Of a stretch of 64,000 nucleotides of DNA, positions 13,235 through 28,200 are shown in pieces. Under the pieces are notes generated by a model. The model saw only the letters and a program-made list of their open reading frames with translations, made no database searches and had not been told where the DNA came from. The first letter of the stretch is position 1, and each line of letters begins with the position of its first letter. The stretch spans positions 2,852,001 through 2,916,000 of the forward strand of contig NW_024037050.1 of assembly GCF_015706575.1 (NCBI RefSeq), written 5' to 3'. The position numbers and the translations under genes are program-made. This stretch comes from Patiria miniata. Taxonomy: Eukaryota; Echinodermata; Asteroidea; Valvatida; Asterinidae.

Positions 13235-16200
13235 ATGTCTGATTCTGCCGGAGAAATGCGCATGTCGTCGCCCAAGGTGAGTACAAGCGTCTCCGCTGAC
13301 CAGCCTGGTGCGACTGGTGTCGGCAGAGATCGCTGTGGTTCGTTTGAATTTTCGATATAGTGGGTGAGAAGTTTGGTCGAAATTCTGTCAGAGTCGTTTC
13401 ACGCATGCAGTCGCTATGCAATGCAGCGGTATTCATGCTGCCGAATGCGGCGTGACCATGAAAAAAAAAGCCGGGGTCGCATTGCGCGCACGTGAAACAC
13501 AGACATCGTTTTCCATGTGCCCAGTTTATCTTTAAAGACCACACAGTAAAGCCATTAGTATCATTTTTAGCCTGCCTTAAACATGTCGCATGAGTTTCAC
13601 TGATTATTTTTCGTGTTGAAAAGTAATCACACCTTTAACCTTCCTTGCTACTTTTTATTGACAGGCGGACGAGAAATCGCAGAATGCTGTGAAAGGTGAG
13701 TGATGATATCGATTAAAAATCACCACAGTCATGACAGTGCAGTTGTGTTAAAGCAGGATGGCGTGAAAGCTTTAATTTGTGCCATTATTATTTGGTCATT
13801 TGCATTATCTCTTGCACCAAAACTGAGCCCCATAAATTTGAAAGTGCATATGTGCATGTATGATGTAGCATCCACATAAACAAAAAGACACCACTTCTTG
13901 GTTGTGTGCAAGGAAAGTCCATGAACAAAAGCAAAGAGTTGAGTGCATTTTCAGAGTAGTTGGCCTATTTTCTAACAAAATTGGAAATGTTTCTCAGTTC
14001 CAGATTCATGTCTTTTCAACAGTATTGAAGTGACTGACGTTCAATGAGATAATAAAATAATATATGATGAAAAAGGGGAGTCGAACGGAAAACAAGGAAG
14101 CGGGTGGGCCGAGAAACTGGTTAATTTTTTTTTTTACTTGGCCTTACTATTGTTGTTGAAAGTGTTGTGTAGTGACTTAAGCATTTAAGTGGTTGCGTAC
14201 AAATTCTGTGGGAATAATATTTGTTTAAAAGTATTTATTTATAAAATTACAAATGTGTTCGGACCCAAATGCACACCTTCAACACACAAGGATTGGCAAT
14301 CATTGAGGTGGTAATTGAAAAAAGGCACCAGGAAGTTGCATTTTACCCATTATTGTTTTAATCTTTTTAATTGTTTAAAATTACCTTATCGTTAGATTTA
14401 GATTCCATATGTTTTCCCAAGATACTACTTTAATAATGGTACTTGTCAAACAAAAAGTATATTTGTCGGTGTCCAAATCTAATCATTGATACAATTGTTA
14501 CATTGATTTACAAAATAACAAATTTGTATTGAAAATAGCACTGGTCTCCAGTTCTAAATGCTTTTAAGAATAAACGTTACAAATAGAAAAGAAAAGAAAG
14601 AATGGGAAACAGAAGTGCTTTTGACCAAAATGTGTAAGCCTATGCCATTTGCCATTGCCAAAAATAACTCTAGAAAGATTTCTGTGTTGTTTAAGTTCAC
14701 TTTCGATTTTTGAATTGTTCTTCTTTTTCCCTTCTTAAAATATACAAAATCTTATCACAAGTTCACAATTTTATTGAAGTATATTATTTATGTATGAATT
14801 TTTTAATGTTACATGGCACTTGGCTTATACTGTAACAGCCACAGGTAATACCAAAAGGTGTACTGGCCATACAAATTTGTGGGAATTTTTTTTTTTTTAA
14901 ATACCTGTCCAGGGGCTTTAAAATTTCATGGAAATTCTAAGCATGTTAATTAACTTTGCACAGAAAAAAAATAGCTGAGACAAAAACAGGATACCAGCTA
15001 CATGTAGATTGCCATTTGATGTACATTAGTCTTGACTGGTTCTCATCTGACTTCCTTAGTACCGGTATATACAAAAAAATGGGAAAGAACGTTGCATCCT
15101 GACGCCACTATTTTTCACCCTATATCATCTTGATGAAGGTCAGTCGACACAAAAATGTTGAAAAGACATGAATCTGGGACTGAGAAACATTTTCAGTTTT
15201 GTTAGAAAATACTTAAAAAATACATGCAACTCTCCATAGACTTTGTACACAACAAAAAAGAGGCGTCTGGATATTACTAGTACATTCTTTTTAAAAATGT
15301 GCTTAATTATTTTTCTGCTTAAGTGTTCATGAGATTAGGTCCTCGTTAAAACCCGAAGTAGAACTAAACCAAAACCGAAGTAGAATATACTAAGTAGAAT
15401 TTTTTTTAATTGAATTAAGTGAGCTTTGTTTTTTTCCTTTCTTATATCCAGATCATAAACTACAAAACCATATCAAATCCAGTCCTCAGAAAATCAAAAA
15501 GCCATCCAGTGGCATGGCCAACAACCACCACTCTAATTCTGTGTCGGTTAAGAGCAGCGGCAATCACCAACCATCCCCTGCTCGTCCCAAAGAGGGGTCC
15601 AATTCCCACTCGTCCCATTCGAAACCCCAGTCAAACTCACACGGGAAGCCCTCCAGCAAGCCGTCCAGCGGCGTGTCCGGGTCCGGGTCACATTCCTCCT
15701 TTAAGCATTCCTCCTCGTCGTCGTCGAAGCCCTCGCCGGGGTCATCTAGTTCGGCCAAGCCCAAAGAAGGATCCTCCGGTGTGTCCAAACCCAAGGTCAA
15801 TTCCACCCCGGGCTCTGTGAAGCCATCCTCCGACAAGCACAAGTCGTCATCTGTGCCGTCGAAGACAAGCTCTTCGTCTGGCACGCCATCACACAAGACG
15901 AGCTCTTCGTCCTCTACGCCGTCACACAAGACCGGCTCCTCATCTGGTACGCCCTCGCACAAGAGCCCCTCCTCTGGAACGCCCTCAAATAAGACCTCAT
16001 CGGGCTCCAGTAAACCGAAAGAAGGCAGCAGCTCACTCAAACCCAAAGATCCTTCTTTGAAACCAAAGGCCCCTTCGGCCAATAAAGACTCATCCTCGAA
16101 GCCTAAAGACAGCACAAGCAAAACTTCATCAAAGTCACTACCATCGAAAAGTACCAGCTCATCGCATGTGTCAAAGGAGAAGGATAAGTCGCATAGCAAA

Positions 16201-19200
16201 CCGTCTTCGGATCGACCCAAACACTCGGACGGGAAGAGCAGCTCAAGCGACAGTGATTTCAAGAAAGACAAGTCGTCTTTGAATCATGAAAATCGCAAGC
16301 TGCACAAGGACGGCGACAAAGTCAAAGTGAAACCAGAAAAGAACGGAGAGCATGAAGGAAAGATGACCGTCAAAGTCAAAGCTGAGGTTGTGAGGTAAGA
16401 GTTTCGATGTTTTTTTTCCCAACAGAGACTTCCTTGCTTCCTTACATTTTTGTTAAACTCCTTTGGTCAGATATTACAAAGTTTATGAATTTATGTTAAA
16501 TATTACAGATGCACAGTGAATTAAAACAAGTTCAACTTATAAGGGGCCTACATCATTTTCTCCCTTAGTGAAAAATTTAAAAAGTAACAAAAGCGTGTGG
16601 CACATTCGCAGTCAATCAAAACTCAAAAGGTCCGGATGAAGTATTTCAATGTTTTGCCTCAAATACCATTTGAATTACAGTGAAATAAATTTTTCTTCAT
16701 GATATGGAGGGGTTATTCAACATGTGATGCCCATTATTTGAACTTGGTTGATCAAAGTTCACATTGCGGTTTATCAAACAATCACAAGTTGTAAACATTT
16801 GTCACCGAACTTTGTTCGTCATACGTAACAGTTGGTATTTACTTTCTTATCATCAAAAAGTGCTTCAGAAGATTTAGCACGTCATATGACGGCTACAAGT
16901 ATGAACTTGCCAAATGCAGTTTGATTTTGAAGTCTATGAAAAAAATCATTTTATAAAAGTCGTTATGTAAATCTCTTCAATTTAAAAAAATAATAATTTG
17001 GATTGTCAAATTATTCGAAAAGAAGAACTTTACAAAAGAGGTTCATACCCTTTTGCTTTGTGATTAATCCTCAAAAGTCCAAAACCATTAAAAAAGGGGA
17101 CTTTTTCTTCACTTAGATGGTTAGACCTAACAAAATTATGATTTCAAGGCCCATTTTAAACAAAATATGGGTGGGCTTTGTATAGTACTGCATACATCAT
17201 AATAGTGCAAAACCAAGTGTTTTATTTTGGATAATTTCCTGTGGTATTAGTATTGAAGATTCGCATAAAAGGAATTACTTTTTTCTATGGATTTCTCTCA
17301 ACTCAAAACAGTCCATTGAAAATCAAGAAAGAGGCTACGGGTTTATACTCCAATGCAGTGGGCCAAACTGTGGTAAGTTTAACATTTCAAACTTGAAATT
17401 ACATCTTGAAAAGACTTGTGTGTTTTAAAAAAAATTAATACAATTAAATTTACTGACAAATTTGAAGAAAAATCAAGGATATGAAGTTCCCCCCCCCCAC
17501 CAAAAAAAATGAATGAAACTTTTTATTTCAATGTGACAAATTTTCTTAAAGGACAAACATCAAGCGGCTCACAAAATCAAAAAGGAATCTGACAAGCATC
17601 GTCCTGCAAAGCGCCCTCTAGAGGACTCGGATGACGAGAAACCCCTTTCCGCCAGGTAGGAAATGCAAAGCTTCTTTTGGTTTCAGTGTGTAGAAAGTCC
17701 ACACATTTTTAAAGAATATGGGACCTTTGTTAGCAGATAGTGATACTTGCCATTGATTTGGCAAATCACTTTTTGTAAGTTTTTTCTAATTTCAAAAGCT
17801 CTTTCACAGCAGTTCTTGAGGCTTAGCAATTTGATCTTGATTGCGCATAACAAGTAGTACAAAATGCTTTGCATTTGAGGACATTTCATCATTTGGACTC
17901 AAAGACAATGAAAGATAAGGGCAAAACATCTATGTTTGCTTTACCGCTAATTATCCGCAGGAACCATCACTGCAAGTTTTTGCTTTCCAAAGCCAGATTT
18001 AAAAAAACCCAGAAAACAAGGCTTTCGGATGCTTTGTGGAAATTCATTATCACTGTTTTTTCCTTCAAGTTTTTGTATTTTTCCCCCCGAGAATTGGAAT
18101 CCTGGGTAAGTGTTCTGCGACAAACTGATGTGAAATAAACATTAAATCTGTTCTTGCCAGGGGTAAGACTTGTCCAGATTTGTCCTGAATTCAGGGTTTT
18201 AAAAAAATCTCTTTTGACATCTGGTAATCCTTAGGTTTTACCATAAAGGTGTTTTTACCTGTGTAATTTTATATAAAAAAGAAATGGGTAATTTCAAGGG
18301 GTGCCTTCAGGCAAATACGAACATAGATCACGGGCCCTGCGTTGCTCCGGGGCCCGCTGCGAACCTCAAACCATCTGCTGATAAATTTCGTGGATTTTTC
18401 ATTTTCTTCCAATCTAACCCTTTATCTTGCTTGTTGTGTCCAGGGTTGAAAAGGCAAAGAAACAGAAGACTGACAGCTCCTCTGTCAAAAAGGAGAAAAC
18501 GAAAGACGTGCCTCCGAAGCGGAAACATGAAGAGAGCGAGGAAGACGAACCACTGGTATGTTGCAGATATTCAGCAGAATTTGTGTTTTCTTCGACTCTC
18601 AACCTTCCAACCAAGCTCAAATTTTGGACCATTCCTGTTCCTTTTTTATGTGATCATCTTGCACAAATACAGGAATAAAAGAAGCGTTCCAGTGCAATTT
18701 CCTTTACTTGTTCACATTTAAAATAAGGTAGACCCAAAGAGCTATGTTTAGTCACTAGAGCGCTAACTCCTCATTTTTGCGCGCGGAGACGCTTTGAAGC
18801 TGCTTTGGGCGCAGACATTTTGAATTCATGTGTGTGTCTGTAGATTATAATGAAATTAGATGGATTGAATTTTGAAAGTGTACTCGAAATGCAACGCACA
18901 AGTAGAACATTACGCAAACAACCTATGCGCATCATGACGGTTCAAAAACGTCACTACAAAAAGCATCTGCATCGGATACACGCACGCATTGCGCTGTTTG
19001 CGTAGAGTAAAATGAAACGCGCATTTGCTGATCGTGCGTTTTGGTTTTGAGCGTATCGACTTCGGTAACGCACCGGTATGGAATACAAACGCAGATATGC
19101 AAATAGACGCACACAATTTTGAGTTTCCCATAGTGTTGTGCACAAACATGGATGCGCCCAGCAGGCATCACTTTGTACATGAGTTAGCGCTCTAGTTATT

Positions 19201-22200
19201 AAATATATAGCTCAATGGGTAGACCCACCAAAGTATGCAAGCACTCAGGCAAATTGTTCCCAAGTAGTTCCCAATAATAATAACTAACTGCCATTACTTC
19301 CAGTGGGATGTTAGAAGCTCCAGCATACCCCCTTCAAAATCCAAAACTACAATAATATTGGGACATAAGGCCCCGTGCTTCAACAACCTTGTTGGGATGC
19401 AAAGTGTTGATTTCCTCAAAGTAACGCATAACAGTTTGACAATATTTCATACAATTCACGTCATCTTACTGAAAAAACGGAACCAAAAACCCCCTGTACT
19501 TTTGGCCTGCTCCATGATGCCTAGGTCAAGAAATCCAAAGCAGATGTAAAGAAATCCAAGGACAAGACAAAAGACAAAGGCAAGGACAAAGGCAAGGACA
19601 AAGGAAAAGACAAGGCGAAAGGAGCTAAGAAGAAAGGCAAGAAAGGAGAAGAGGCCGCAGAGGTCTGGAAATGGTAAAATAGAAAAAAACATTGTTTCTG
19701 CATCTTTTAACCCAACTCTCTTCGTGTAGTTTAAAGATATAGTCCATCATTTGAAATTTGTGCATTTTGTTCGTTTGAAGCAACAAAAGTGTTCAAAATC
19801 TAAAGAAGGGTGCTGAACAACTAACCTGATGAAGTTTCAGCTCAGCTTCAGCTGTGTATTCCGAGAAAAAGAGCATTCTAGGATCTCAATTTCAAATCAA
19901 AAGTTGCTGAATCATTTTTTGAATTGTTTTGAATTGTAGTTATACGCGATGTCGCGCACTGATCCGACGAATTATAGCAACCGCGTGTGCGTCGTGCCAA
20001 TGCCTAGCACGCGCTGCGCCGAATAACAAAACGAACTACTAATTAAAATTTTCCTACGGTGCGTCTTAAGACGCACCGTTGGAAAGGCCTTCTTTCGTTG
20101 ATTACTTCAACATGATAGCTTGCCAGAAAGATTAATTTCACAGGGAGTTTAGTCCACTTGCTATCTTTCAACCAAGTATGTTTTTCAACAATAATACGCC
20201 AGTTACTTTTTCGGATGGCTGCAAATGATGGACTATAGCTTTAAAGTGCATGTTATTTTGACATTCCAGTACACTCCAGCAGAAATGAATTGGAATATGC
20301 TTTAACTCTTATATTGAACAGCTTATATATTATTTGCTGCATAGCAAAGGTGCTAGTTTGGAGGGATTAGGAGGGCTTAAGGGTGCAGACCAGTAAATCG
20401 GTCCGAAATTGCCTACGCCGGCCAAATCACGATTTGCATGCCCTCAAAATCTTCAGTATTTGAGCACACTGTGGGCCATGAACTTGAAGGTTTGTAAAAA
20501 ATATGGGTGGAAGCTGTGCACAGGACTGTGAGCTTGTAGTTCTGTTCAATTTGGATGAAATTGGGGCCCTAAAAACGCTCTATTTTGCAATGGAGTGTAG
20601 GCATCGTTTTTCAAAATGGCGATGGGCTTCAGGACTATTTTCAGGGGTGATCATCTTCGGATGGAGACTTCTCCTAAAAGTCATCAATTGACCCCCCGAA
20701 AATTGAAAAGAAAATGAAAGATGATTAAAAAAACTTTAATTTGATGTGTGTATCGAACACCTTAGATAATTGTGATTATTTTTCCTGAATTTCTGAAGTG
20801 AGAGTCTTTACCATTAGGGTCTATGGAAGTTTATTTACTGGTCTGCCACCTTAAGTGATCCCACCACAGATTTGTTTACTTTGGTCTTACTGTTCATTGC
20901 TGACAAAAGAGTTTTACTCACACCATGGACAAGCTATCTTAGGATGCCCTTGGCAGTCGTCTTAAACCACACTGAAAAGTTATGGAACTTCTCAACAGGA
21001 ACATAAATTTTGAAGCCTTTACTTAACCCTCTTGCTGTCTGAACAGTCACAGACACTCAAAAAATCAATCCTCTTCCCCTGCCATGCCTTTTACACAGTC
21101 TAGTCACCAACAGTCAGATCATATTTCCTGTAGACACTGTGACTAGTCAGATTCCATCAACAGGCAGAAGCAGGCAACTGGTAGGCACAGACGGCTTATC
21201 AATCACCTAGAGTCAAAGCATAGCTTTATCAAGTTACATAAACAGTCGCAGCCAGTCAATCCTGTTTTATGTAGGCCGGGAGCACTGGACTGTTAAAACA
21301 GTCACTTGATTGATTCTGACTGCTTGAACGGTTTTGTTGTATTTGCCAGCCAGAGAGGGAGGGTCAAAGAAAAAGAACTTAATTTGCATATCAATGGTAT
21401 GTTCCTACAGGTGGGAGGAGGAGCCCCATCCAGAGGGAGTCAAGTGGGTCTTTCTGGAGCACAAGGGACCCGTCTTTGCCCCGCCCTACGAACCCCTGCC
21501 GGACCATGTGCGATTCTTCTATGACGGTATGCACTTTTTCCCCAACCACAGGGGCCCGATTCCACGGAGCTTTTAAGCCAAAAAAAATGGCTTAGCAGCT
21601 TTATGTGCTAAGCAAATTTCAGCTGGGCACCAGTCACGTGCAATAGACATTGCGTGACATTTTGGCTGGTGACCCATTTTTGCTAAGAATTAACCTTATG
21701 CTTTGATTGTAGTGTAATCCTTCTGGGTGGATTCCAGAAATCATTGAATAGGTAATTAGTACACTGTGAGAGAAAATGGGAAGCACACAGCACAGATAAT
21801 TTATTCAGGATGATGCTGGCGTTATGGAGGAATGATGCATCCTTTTTATTCTTCTTGATGCAGAAATGACTGCTGTGAGAGATCAAGGAAATCTGTATTC
21901 ATACTGTCTGACCTCCATTAACTAAATAAAATAAACAATTTTTATGGCTGTGCATGAAGCAGAACTCTAACATGCAAATCACTATTCTGAGCTGACAAAG
22001 ATGGGTTTGCATCAACCGTATCAGTGTGAAAAAATGATCTGTAATTTTACAGACAAGTCATTCTCACAATGCAAAGACCGCTACTGAGAACCCCTGCTTG
22101 GAAAGTTCATTTTTTTTTATCTCCCCCCACAATCCCCAACCCCCTGAAGATCATTTAAAAATTTGTTCTAGATGTGAAAACATGGTAGCAGTTTCATTCA

Positions 22201-25200
22201 TTGTTTCTCGTTCCAAAACCAGGCAAGCAGATGCAGTTGAGCGAAAAGGCGGAGGAGGTGGCCGGCTTCTACGCACGCATGTTGGACCATGACTATACAA
22301 CGCGAGAGGTGTTCAACAAGAACTTCTTCAAGGACTGGAAGAAGGTAGGCAGGGATGCCTGAAATCCACAACCGTGGCTAAACTTAAAAAGTGTATTTTA
22401 CGGTGCTGTTCCTTTTTTTTCCTCAGTGTATGAGAAGAGCTATATCCAAAAATTCCTGGGGTAGCCTGTAGAATTTTGGTCTCGTTTGGCTGCAAGGGGG
22501 TTTGGGGATTCTGTCAAAAAATTCAAAGAGGTCTTTAACCCTAACCCCCTAGGCCCTCTGGCTAGGATGCAACCTCAGTCCTGCAAAGTCCTCCAATTGC
22601 CACCAAGAAAATATTGGATTCAGCCTCAATCCTCCAAAATCATCCGTTATTTCTTGAATTTAGTCTGTGGAGGGTGACCACTGCCTCAATCCTCCGAAAT
22701 CCTCTGCCAATTACTGCTATGGTTAGAGGCAGTGCGAATGGCGTTTAGAAGCAGTGCGGGTGAAATACGAGAAAAAGACAGGGCTGATTTATGCATGGCT
22801 GAACATAACCAATGCAGGATATGGCCTACTTGCTTGATATAATACATCCTCAACTAAAAAGCGATACATCTTTGCCATTCATCCTCAATCCTCTAAAATC
22901 ATCCAAAACTGGCAGGAGGATTTTGGAGGATTGAGGGGGGGGTTAGGGTTAAAGGTAATATACAACATTTGCAAACATATAAAAACAAAACTACCAAATT
23001 ATTATGAAATACCTCACTTGACTGTGAGTGAATAATAGTCTCAAGCATCCAATGAAATTATGGCATGTGGTCTGCTGTCATTTTCAAGAAAAGTGGAATT
23101 TTTGTATTGATTTCCAACAATGGTCAGCCGACCATTGTTGGGGAAAAACCTGCCTTTTTTTCAAATACTGCCCCCTCAATTTACCAAATTTAGTTAATCC
23201 ACATATTGTTTGCAATCGGTTGCACATCTGTGAGTGGTTGCAAGCGAGCTAGTCTGGTTCCCTGACCTGACAATTTCCCAATGTCTATACATTGCTCTAT
23301 TCCATCTGAAGTAGGGTCAGGGAACCAGACTACAAGAACAGCATTTTGTTCTTGGTTTTTCCAGCATCTACGAACATGAAACTTTAAACAGGTCAGTGTA
23401 ACAATCTCTGCTATAAAATACTAATCCCCAAATCCATCCATTTCTGAAAATTACAGCAAAAGCAAATGTTGTGTATTCCCTTTAAGTTTTTGAGGTTTCT
23501 ACAGGTAGGAATTCAAATGCAGGTAATATAGGCATGCAAGTTTTCCTCGGATCCACTGATTTCCTTGTTTTTTTTTTACTTCTCATGAATGCCATTACAG
23601 ATTGAAAAACACTGTACAAAGTCTTGAATGGCTTGGAATGTCCTCGTTTTTTTTCTTCTAAATTCCCAGTTTCATGCCTGGATATACCCACCGTGCACTA
23701 ACAGTGGATGGTGCTTTGTGACTGTATGCACGCATGCTGGTTTTGCACGTCTACTGGTTTTCCACGCGTAGTGCACCATGTACACACAGCTAAAGTTATT
23801 CCAAACGTCCACAAAACCTGTAGTCTTCATGTGAGCGCCAGGTGTGGTCTGCAGTGCGTTCAAATGTCCCTTCCAGCAGTTTTCCCCGAACTCTCCCTTT
23901 GTAACCGTTGCAGGGGGTACTTGTACACGGAGTACGCATCAAAAGGAAGAGCTGAATATGGAATAGGGCTGAACACTGCAACATTAGCAATAGGAGTAAC
24001 TACAGTTTGGCTTCCTGCGAAATACTGAAGATGAAATAATGGAAAATGGGTCTTTTTTTTGTTTGTGTTTTTGCCTGATGTGCAGGAGATGACAGAACAC
24101 GAGCGCAAGGTCATCCACAGTTTGAGTAAGTGTAACTTCAAGGAGATGCATCAGTACTTCCTGGAGAAGGCCGAGGAGAGGCGGAATTTGTCCAAGGATG
24201 AGAAACTGGTAAGGTGGTCTTGTCTTTCCTTTGCATACCTGACTGATAGTATCAGTATTTGTGCATTGACGGGGAGGTGTTCATATTTGAAGAAGCGTGG
24301 TCATCCTGGGAGGAATGATGCATCCTTTCTTATCCTTCTTGATGCGGAAATATTCCGGTCATGAGAGATCAAGGAAATCTGTATTCATACTGTCTGACCT
24401 CCAGAGGACCACGCCAACAGGATTTTAACAAACTTGCGAACCATTTCCAATATTTAAAAAAAAAACACACCAGAAATCAGAATTTATGTTTTGTCGAAAC
24501 GGGGCCATGTTGAGTTGTCGACAGTCATTGTCCTCGCACATATATTAAGCACTGCTGTTCAACTTTTTGTACAGACCAATCCAAGTTGCCCACATTTTGC
24601 TGGTACGGCTTTCCACCATTTCTGGGATGCTCCAAAGCTTGCTTTGGTATTTTCACACCATGCACTCGCCTTTATTGACATGTTTAGAGCTATGCATAAT
24701 GATGTATGTTCCGGCAAGGAAGCATCCCAGTAATGGCTACCTGAACCATCACCATAATTATCAAGGATTGGTTTTTAGCAGCTCAAACTATCATGCCCAT
24801 ATCAACCCCAGGTGACCAGCGCTTTTTTCCACTTCACTGATTTTACAACAAATGAAAGCCGGGAAGTTTCAAAATCTGAATAAAGCGCTCAAAACATTCC
24901 ATTCATGCAAGTGAAGTACAGTAGAACACGGCTGTAACAAAGATGGCTATATTGGGGCTTGCTCTAATGAACATCTACTTCGGCTCCCAAAATTTTACAC
25001 AAGTGTCCCAATCATTGGCTACCCCAAAAAGAAGACTATAATGAACAACTGTGATACTGAACAACATGTGGGTCTCATTGTGGTCATTATCCCTAACCCT
25101 GCCAGACGCAGCACAGTGCATCAGGTAGAAAGGTCTGGTTCACTTTGATGCATTCAGCTACCAACACCGGTGCGTAAACAGCCGCTTCTGAGACAATGAG

Positions 25201-28200
25201 AGTTGAGTTCCATTGAACAATGCCACAGTTGTATCCTGCTGGGTTCGGTGACCACAGACTCTGAGGCAATTTGGTCTTGAGACTCTTGGCCTACACTTGG
25301 CAGGCTTGTCATTTGGACAAGTGTTGCATGTTGCTGCGTTTGGCAGGGTTTCTAGCCAAAGTAACCTGGAGATATAGGGCTATAGTAAACTTCAAGTGTA
25401 CAATGTCTCCCATGGCATCTTCGTGTGAGCGTCAGGCGGGGCAGGCAGTGCATAAGAATATCCCTCCCAGTGCTCTCCCCAACTCTCCTTTTGTATTCAT
25501 TGAGGGGGTACTTTTGAACGGAACCCATATTTCCACTCTAAATAAAGTCACAGTATGCCTCGCTCCAGAAATGCTTTCGGCCTACAGCATCATACACTTT
25601 GCAGAAAGTCTTGTCACAATAAGGGTAAAACCACTATAAGCAGAATCCCAAAGTCAGTTCTGGTCACTTGCGTTCATCACTCCAGGCAAACAAGCAGAAA
25701 AACGAAGATCTCCTGCAGGAGTACGGGTTCTGCAGCATTGACGGCCACCGAGAGAAGATGGGCAACTTCAGGATTGAACCTCCGGGCCTGTTCCGCGGCC
25801 GAGGCGATCACCCGAAACAGGGGATGCTGAAGAAGCGCGTGTACCCGGCGGATGTCATCATCAACTGCAGCAAGTGAGTCTGGATAAGTGTAGTCTTGGT
25901 CCAAGTACATATTATGGATGCTTAAGCGTATGATGCAAAATTTCTCAGGTCTGATTACCAAAATTCCCAAGACTGGAATTGATTCATTTTGTTGTGAGTG
26001 ACCTCTTTTGCCATGTCGGATTGGCTATGCTTGTCTTGGGGGTGGGGGGGGGGGGGGAATCTACAATCAGTCCTGGACCAATACGAGAATAAATATGGCT
26101 TTTACATGTAAATCTAAACTAAGAGGGGGTAGATACGCTTGTGGTAGCAGTCACTTACCAAATTTTATGAGTAATTCATTTGGTGAGTAAACAGGTTTAC
26201 AAATTACTGTGCAGATTTTCATACAACAGGAATCTTGTTTGTGTTTCATGTTTCATTCACCATTACAAATTGGTGTGGTCAGTGCATGGACCTGTGAAAA
26301 GCAACAAGTTGATATAGAACTTGACTTGAAGTTGAGCTAAACAAGGCAAGACATGCTGCGTGTGCACACTAGTCATTGCATACAAACTTTGGACTAAAAG
26401 TGTTCAATATGTTATATGCCTGAACGTGGACGTACAATGGCATATGCTCAGTTATTACCATTGAGGATATGCTTGATTATGCAGTCCAGTTGAGTCGTGG
26501 AGCATGTGTAGTGAATCCCACAAGGTGGTGTTCCAGTTTTCTACTTTCATTTTAACAACACGTTAGTCATTTTACCGCCCGAAACTGTCTTGCCAGTGAC
26601 TCCCTGTCCAGTCCCAAACTCCCCCAACACTCAATGGTGTTATGGGTTTATCAGGCAAATAAATCAACATATTACAGATGCTAATGGGTTGGTAATTTTT
26701 CCACCGACAGGGACTCCAAAATCCCTGTGGCGCCGGAGGGCCACCGATGGAAACAGGTGATCCACGACAACAGCGTGACCTGGCTGTGCTCCTGGACTGA
26801 GAATATCCAGGGTGCCATCAAGTACGTCATGCTCAACCCCAGCTCCAGGCTAAAGGCAAGTATATAGTTAGCTTGGTACCGTGTGGTTTGTCAGTGTGGT
26901 TTGTCAGTGGTCATGGTTACAGTCATGTTCTGTCATGGTCGTGGTCATGGTCACGGTCATGGTCATGGCTGTGCTCCTGGACTGAAAATATCCATGGGGC
27001 CATCAAGTAGGTCGTGCTCAATCCCAGCTCCAGGCTAAAGGCAAGTATATAGTCGGCTTGGGGTGGTGTGGTTTGTCATTGTCATGGTCATGGTTACAGT
27101 CATGTTCTGTCATAGTCGTAGTTATGGTCATGGTCATGGTGCATGGCTGTGCTTTTGGACTGAAAATATCCAGGGGGCCATCAAGTACTTCATGCTCAAT
27201 CCCAGCTCCAGGCTAAAGGCAAGTATATAGTCAGCTTGGGGTGGTGTGGTTTGTCATTGTCATGGTCATGGTCATGGTTACAGTCATGTTCTGTCATAGT
27301 CGTAGTCATGGTCATGGTGCATGGTTGTGCTTTTGGACTGAAAATATCCAGGGGGCCATCAAGTTGGTCATGCTCAATCCCAACTCCAGGCTAAAGGCAA
27401 GTATATAGTCGGCTTGGGGTGGTGTGGTTTGTCATTGTCATGGTCATGGTTACAGTCATGTTCTGTCATAGTCGTAGTTATGGTCATGGTCATGGTGCAT
27501 GGCTGTGCTTCTGGACTGAAAATATCCAGGGGGCCATGAAGTAGGTCGTGCTCAATCCCAGCTCCATGTCGTCGTGTTTATCGTCATGGATTTATCACAG
27601 TAATGGTTATTGTTGTGGCCATGGTATTTGTCATGGCCATGATAATTGTCAATGTGATGGTCATGGTCATGGTCATGGTCATGACAATTGACTATCATGG
27701 TTTTGGACATCTTAATTGCCACTGTCATTGTCATTCACTTCCACTTCGTAACCCTCCTCTTTACATCAACAAATCAAACGTTTTATTGTTAACTACCTTC
27801 AATATTATTCCAGACTTTACACGGGAACTTCGTTCATGCACCAAAATCCTACACTAGAGCAGGGTCATTCCATGCCAACTCAACAAATGGTGCACGCCAT
27901 CACCTCTTGGATTTTTTTCTTTTTTGGTGTACTGAAAGATACTTAGGAGAAATGCAAATTCTGAAAATTTGGGGTCTCTATGACTTTTCGTTCTTGCGCA
28001 ACAGCATTTTGAAATTTGAGGTGGGCGGGGCTAAAAGTGCATCGCGTCAAGAAATTCAATGTTTAAAGGGCCATATATTTAAAACTATACCCCCCAGACA
28101 TTTCAAACTTGGTAATCTGGGCTACTTTTTGCTGTAGATTTCAAATATTTAAACAGAAAGAAAGTAGCTTGTTTCATTTTTAAGTTAAAGGGGCCCCAAA

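Noticed and set aside
15564..16271. 235-codon open frame on the minus strand opposite TOP1 exon 3
   Set aside because: It exists because the Ser/Lys/Pro-rich sense codons leave the antisense frame without stops; it gives an acidic Leu/Glu-rich product with no other support.
24918..25230. cagtagaacacggctgtaac resembling a Tigger-type left end
   Set aside because: No matching inverted right end found.
27907..28137. 76-codon frame present in both arms of the 2.24-kb foldback, differing only at third positions
   Set aside because: It lacks an ATG start, only three differences exist, and the rest of the arms diverge at the same rate, so selection is not shown.
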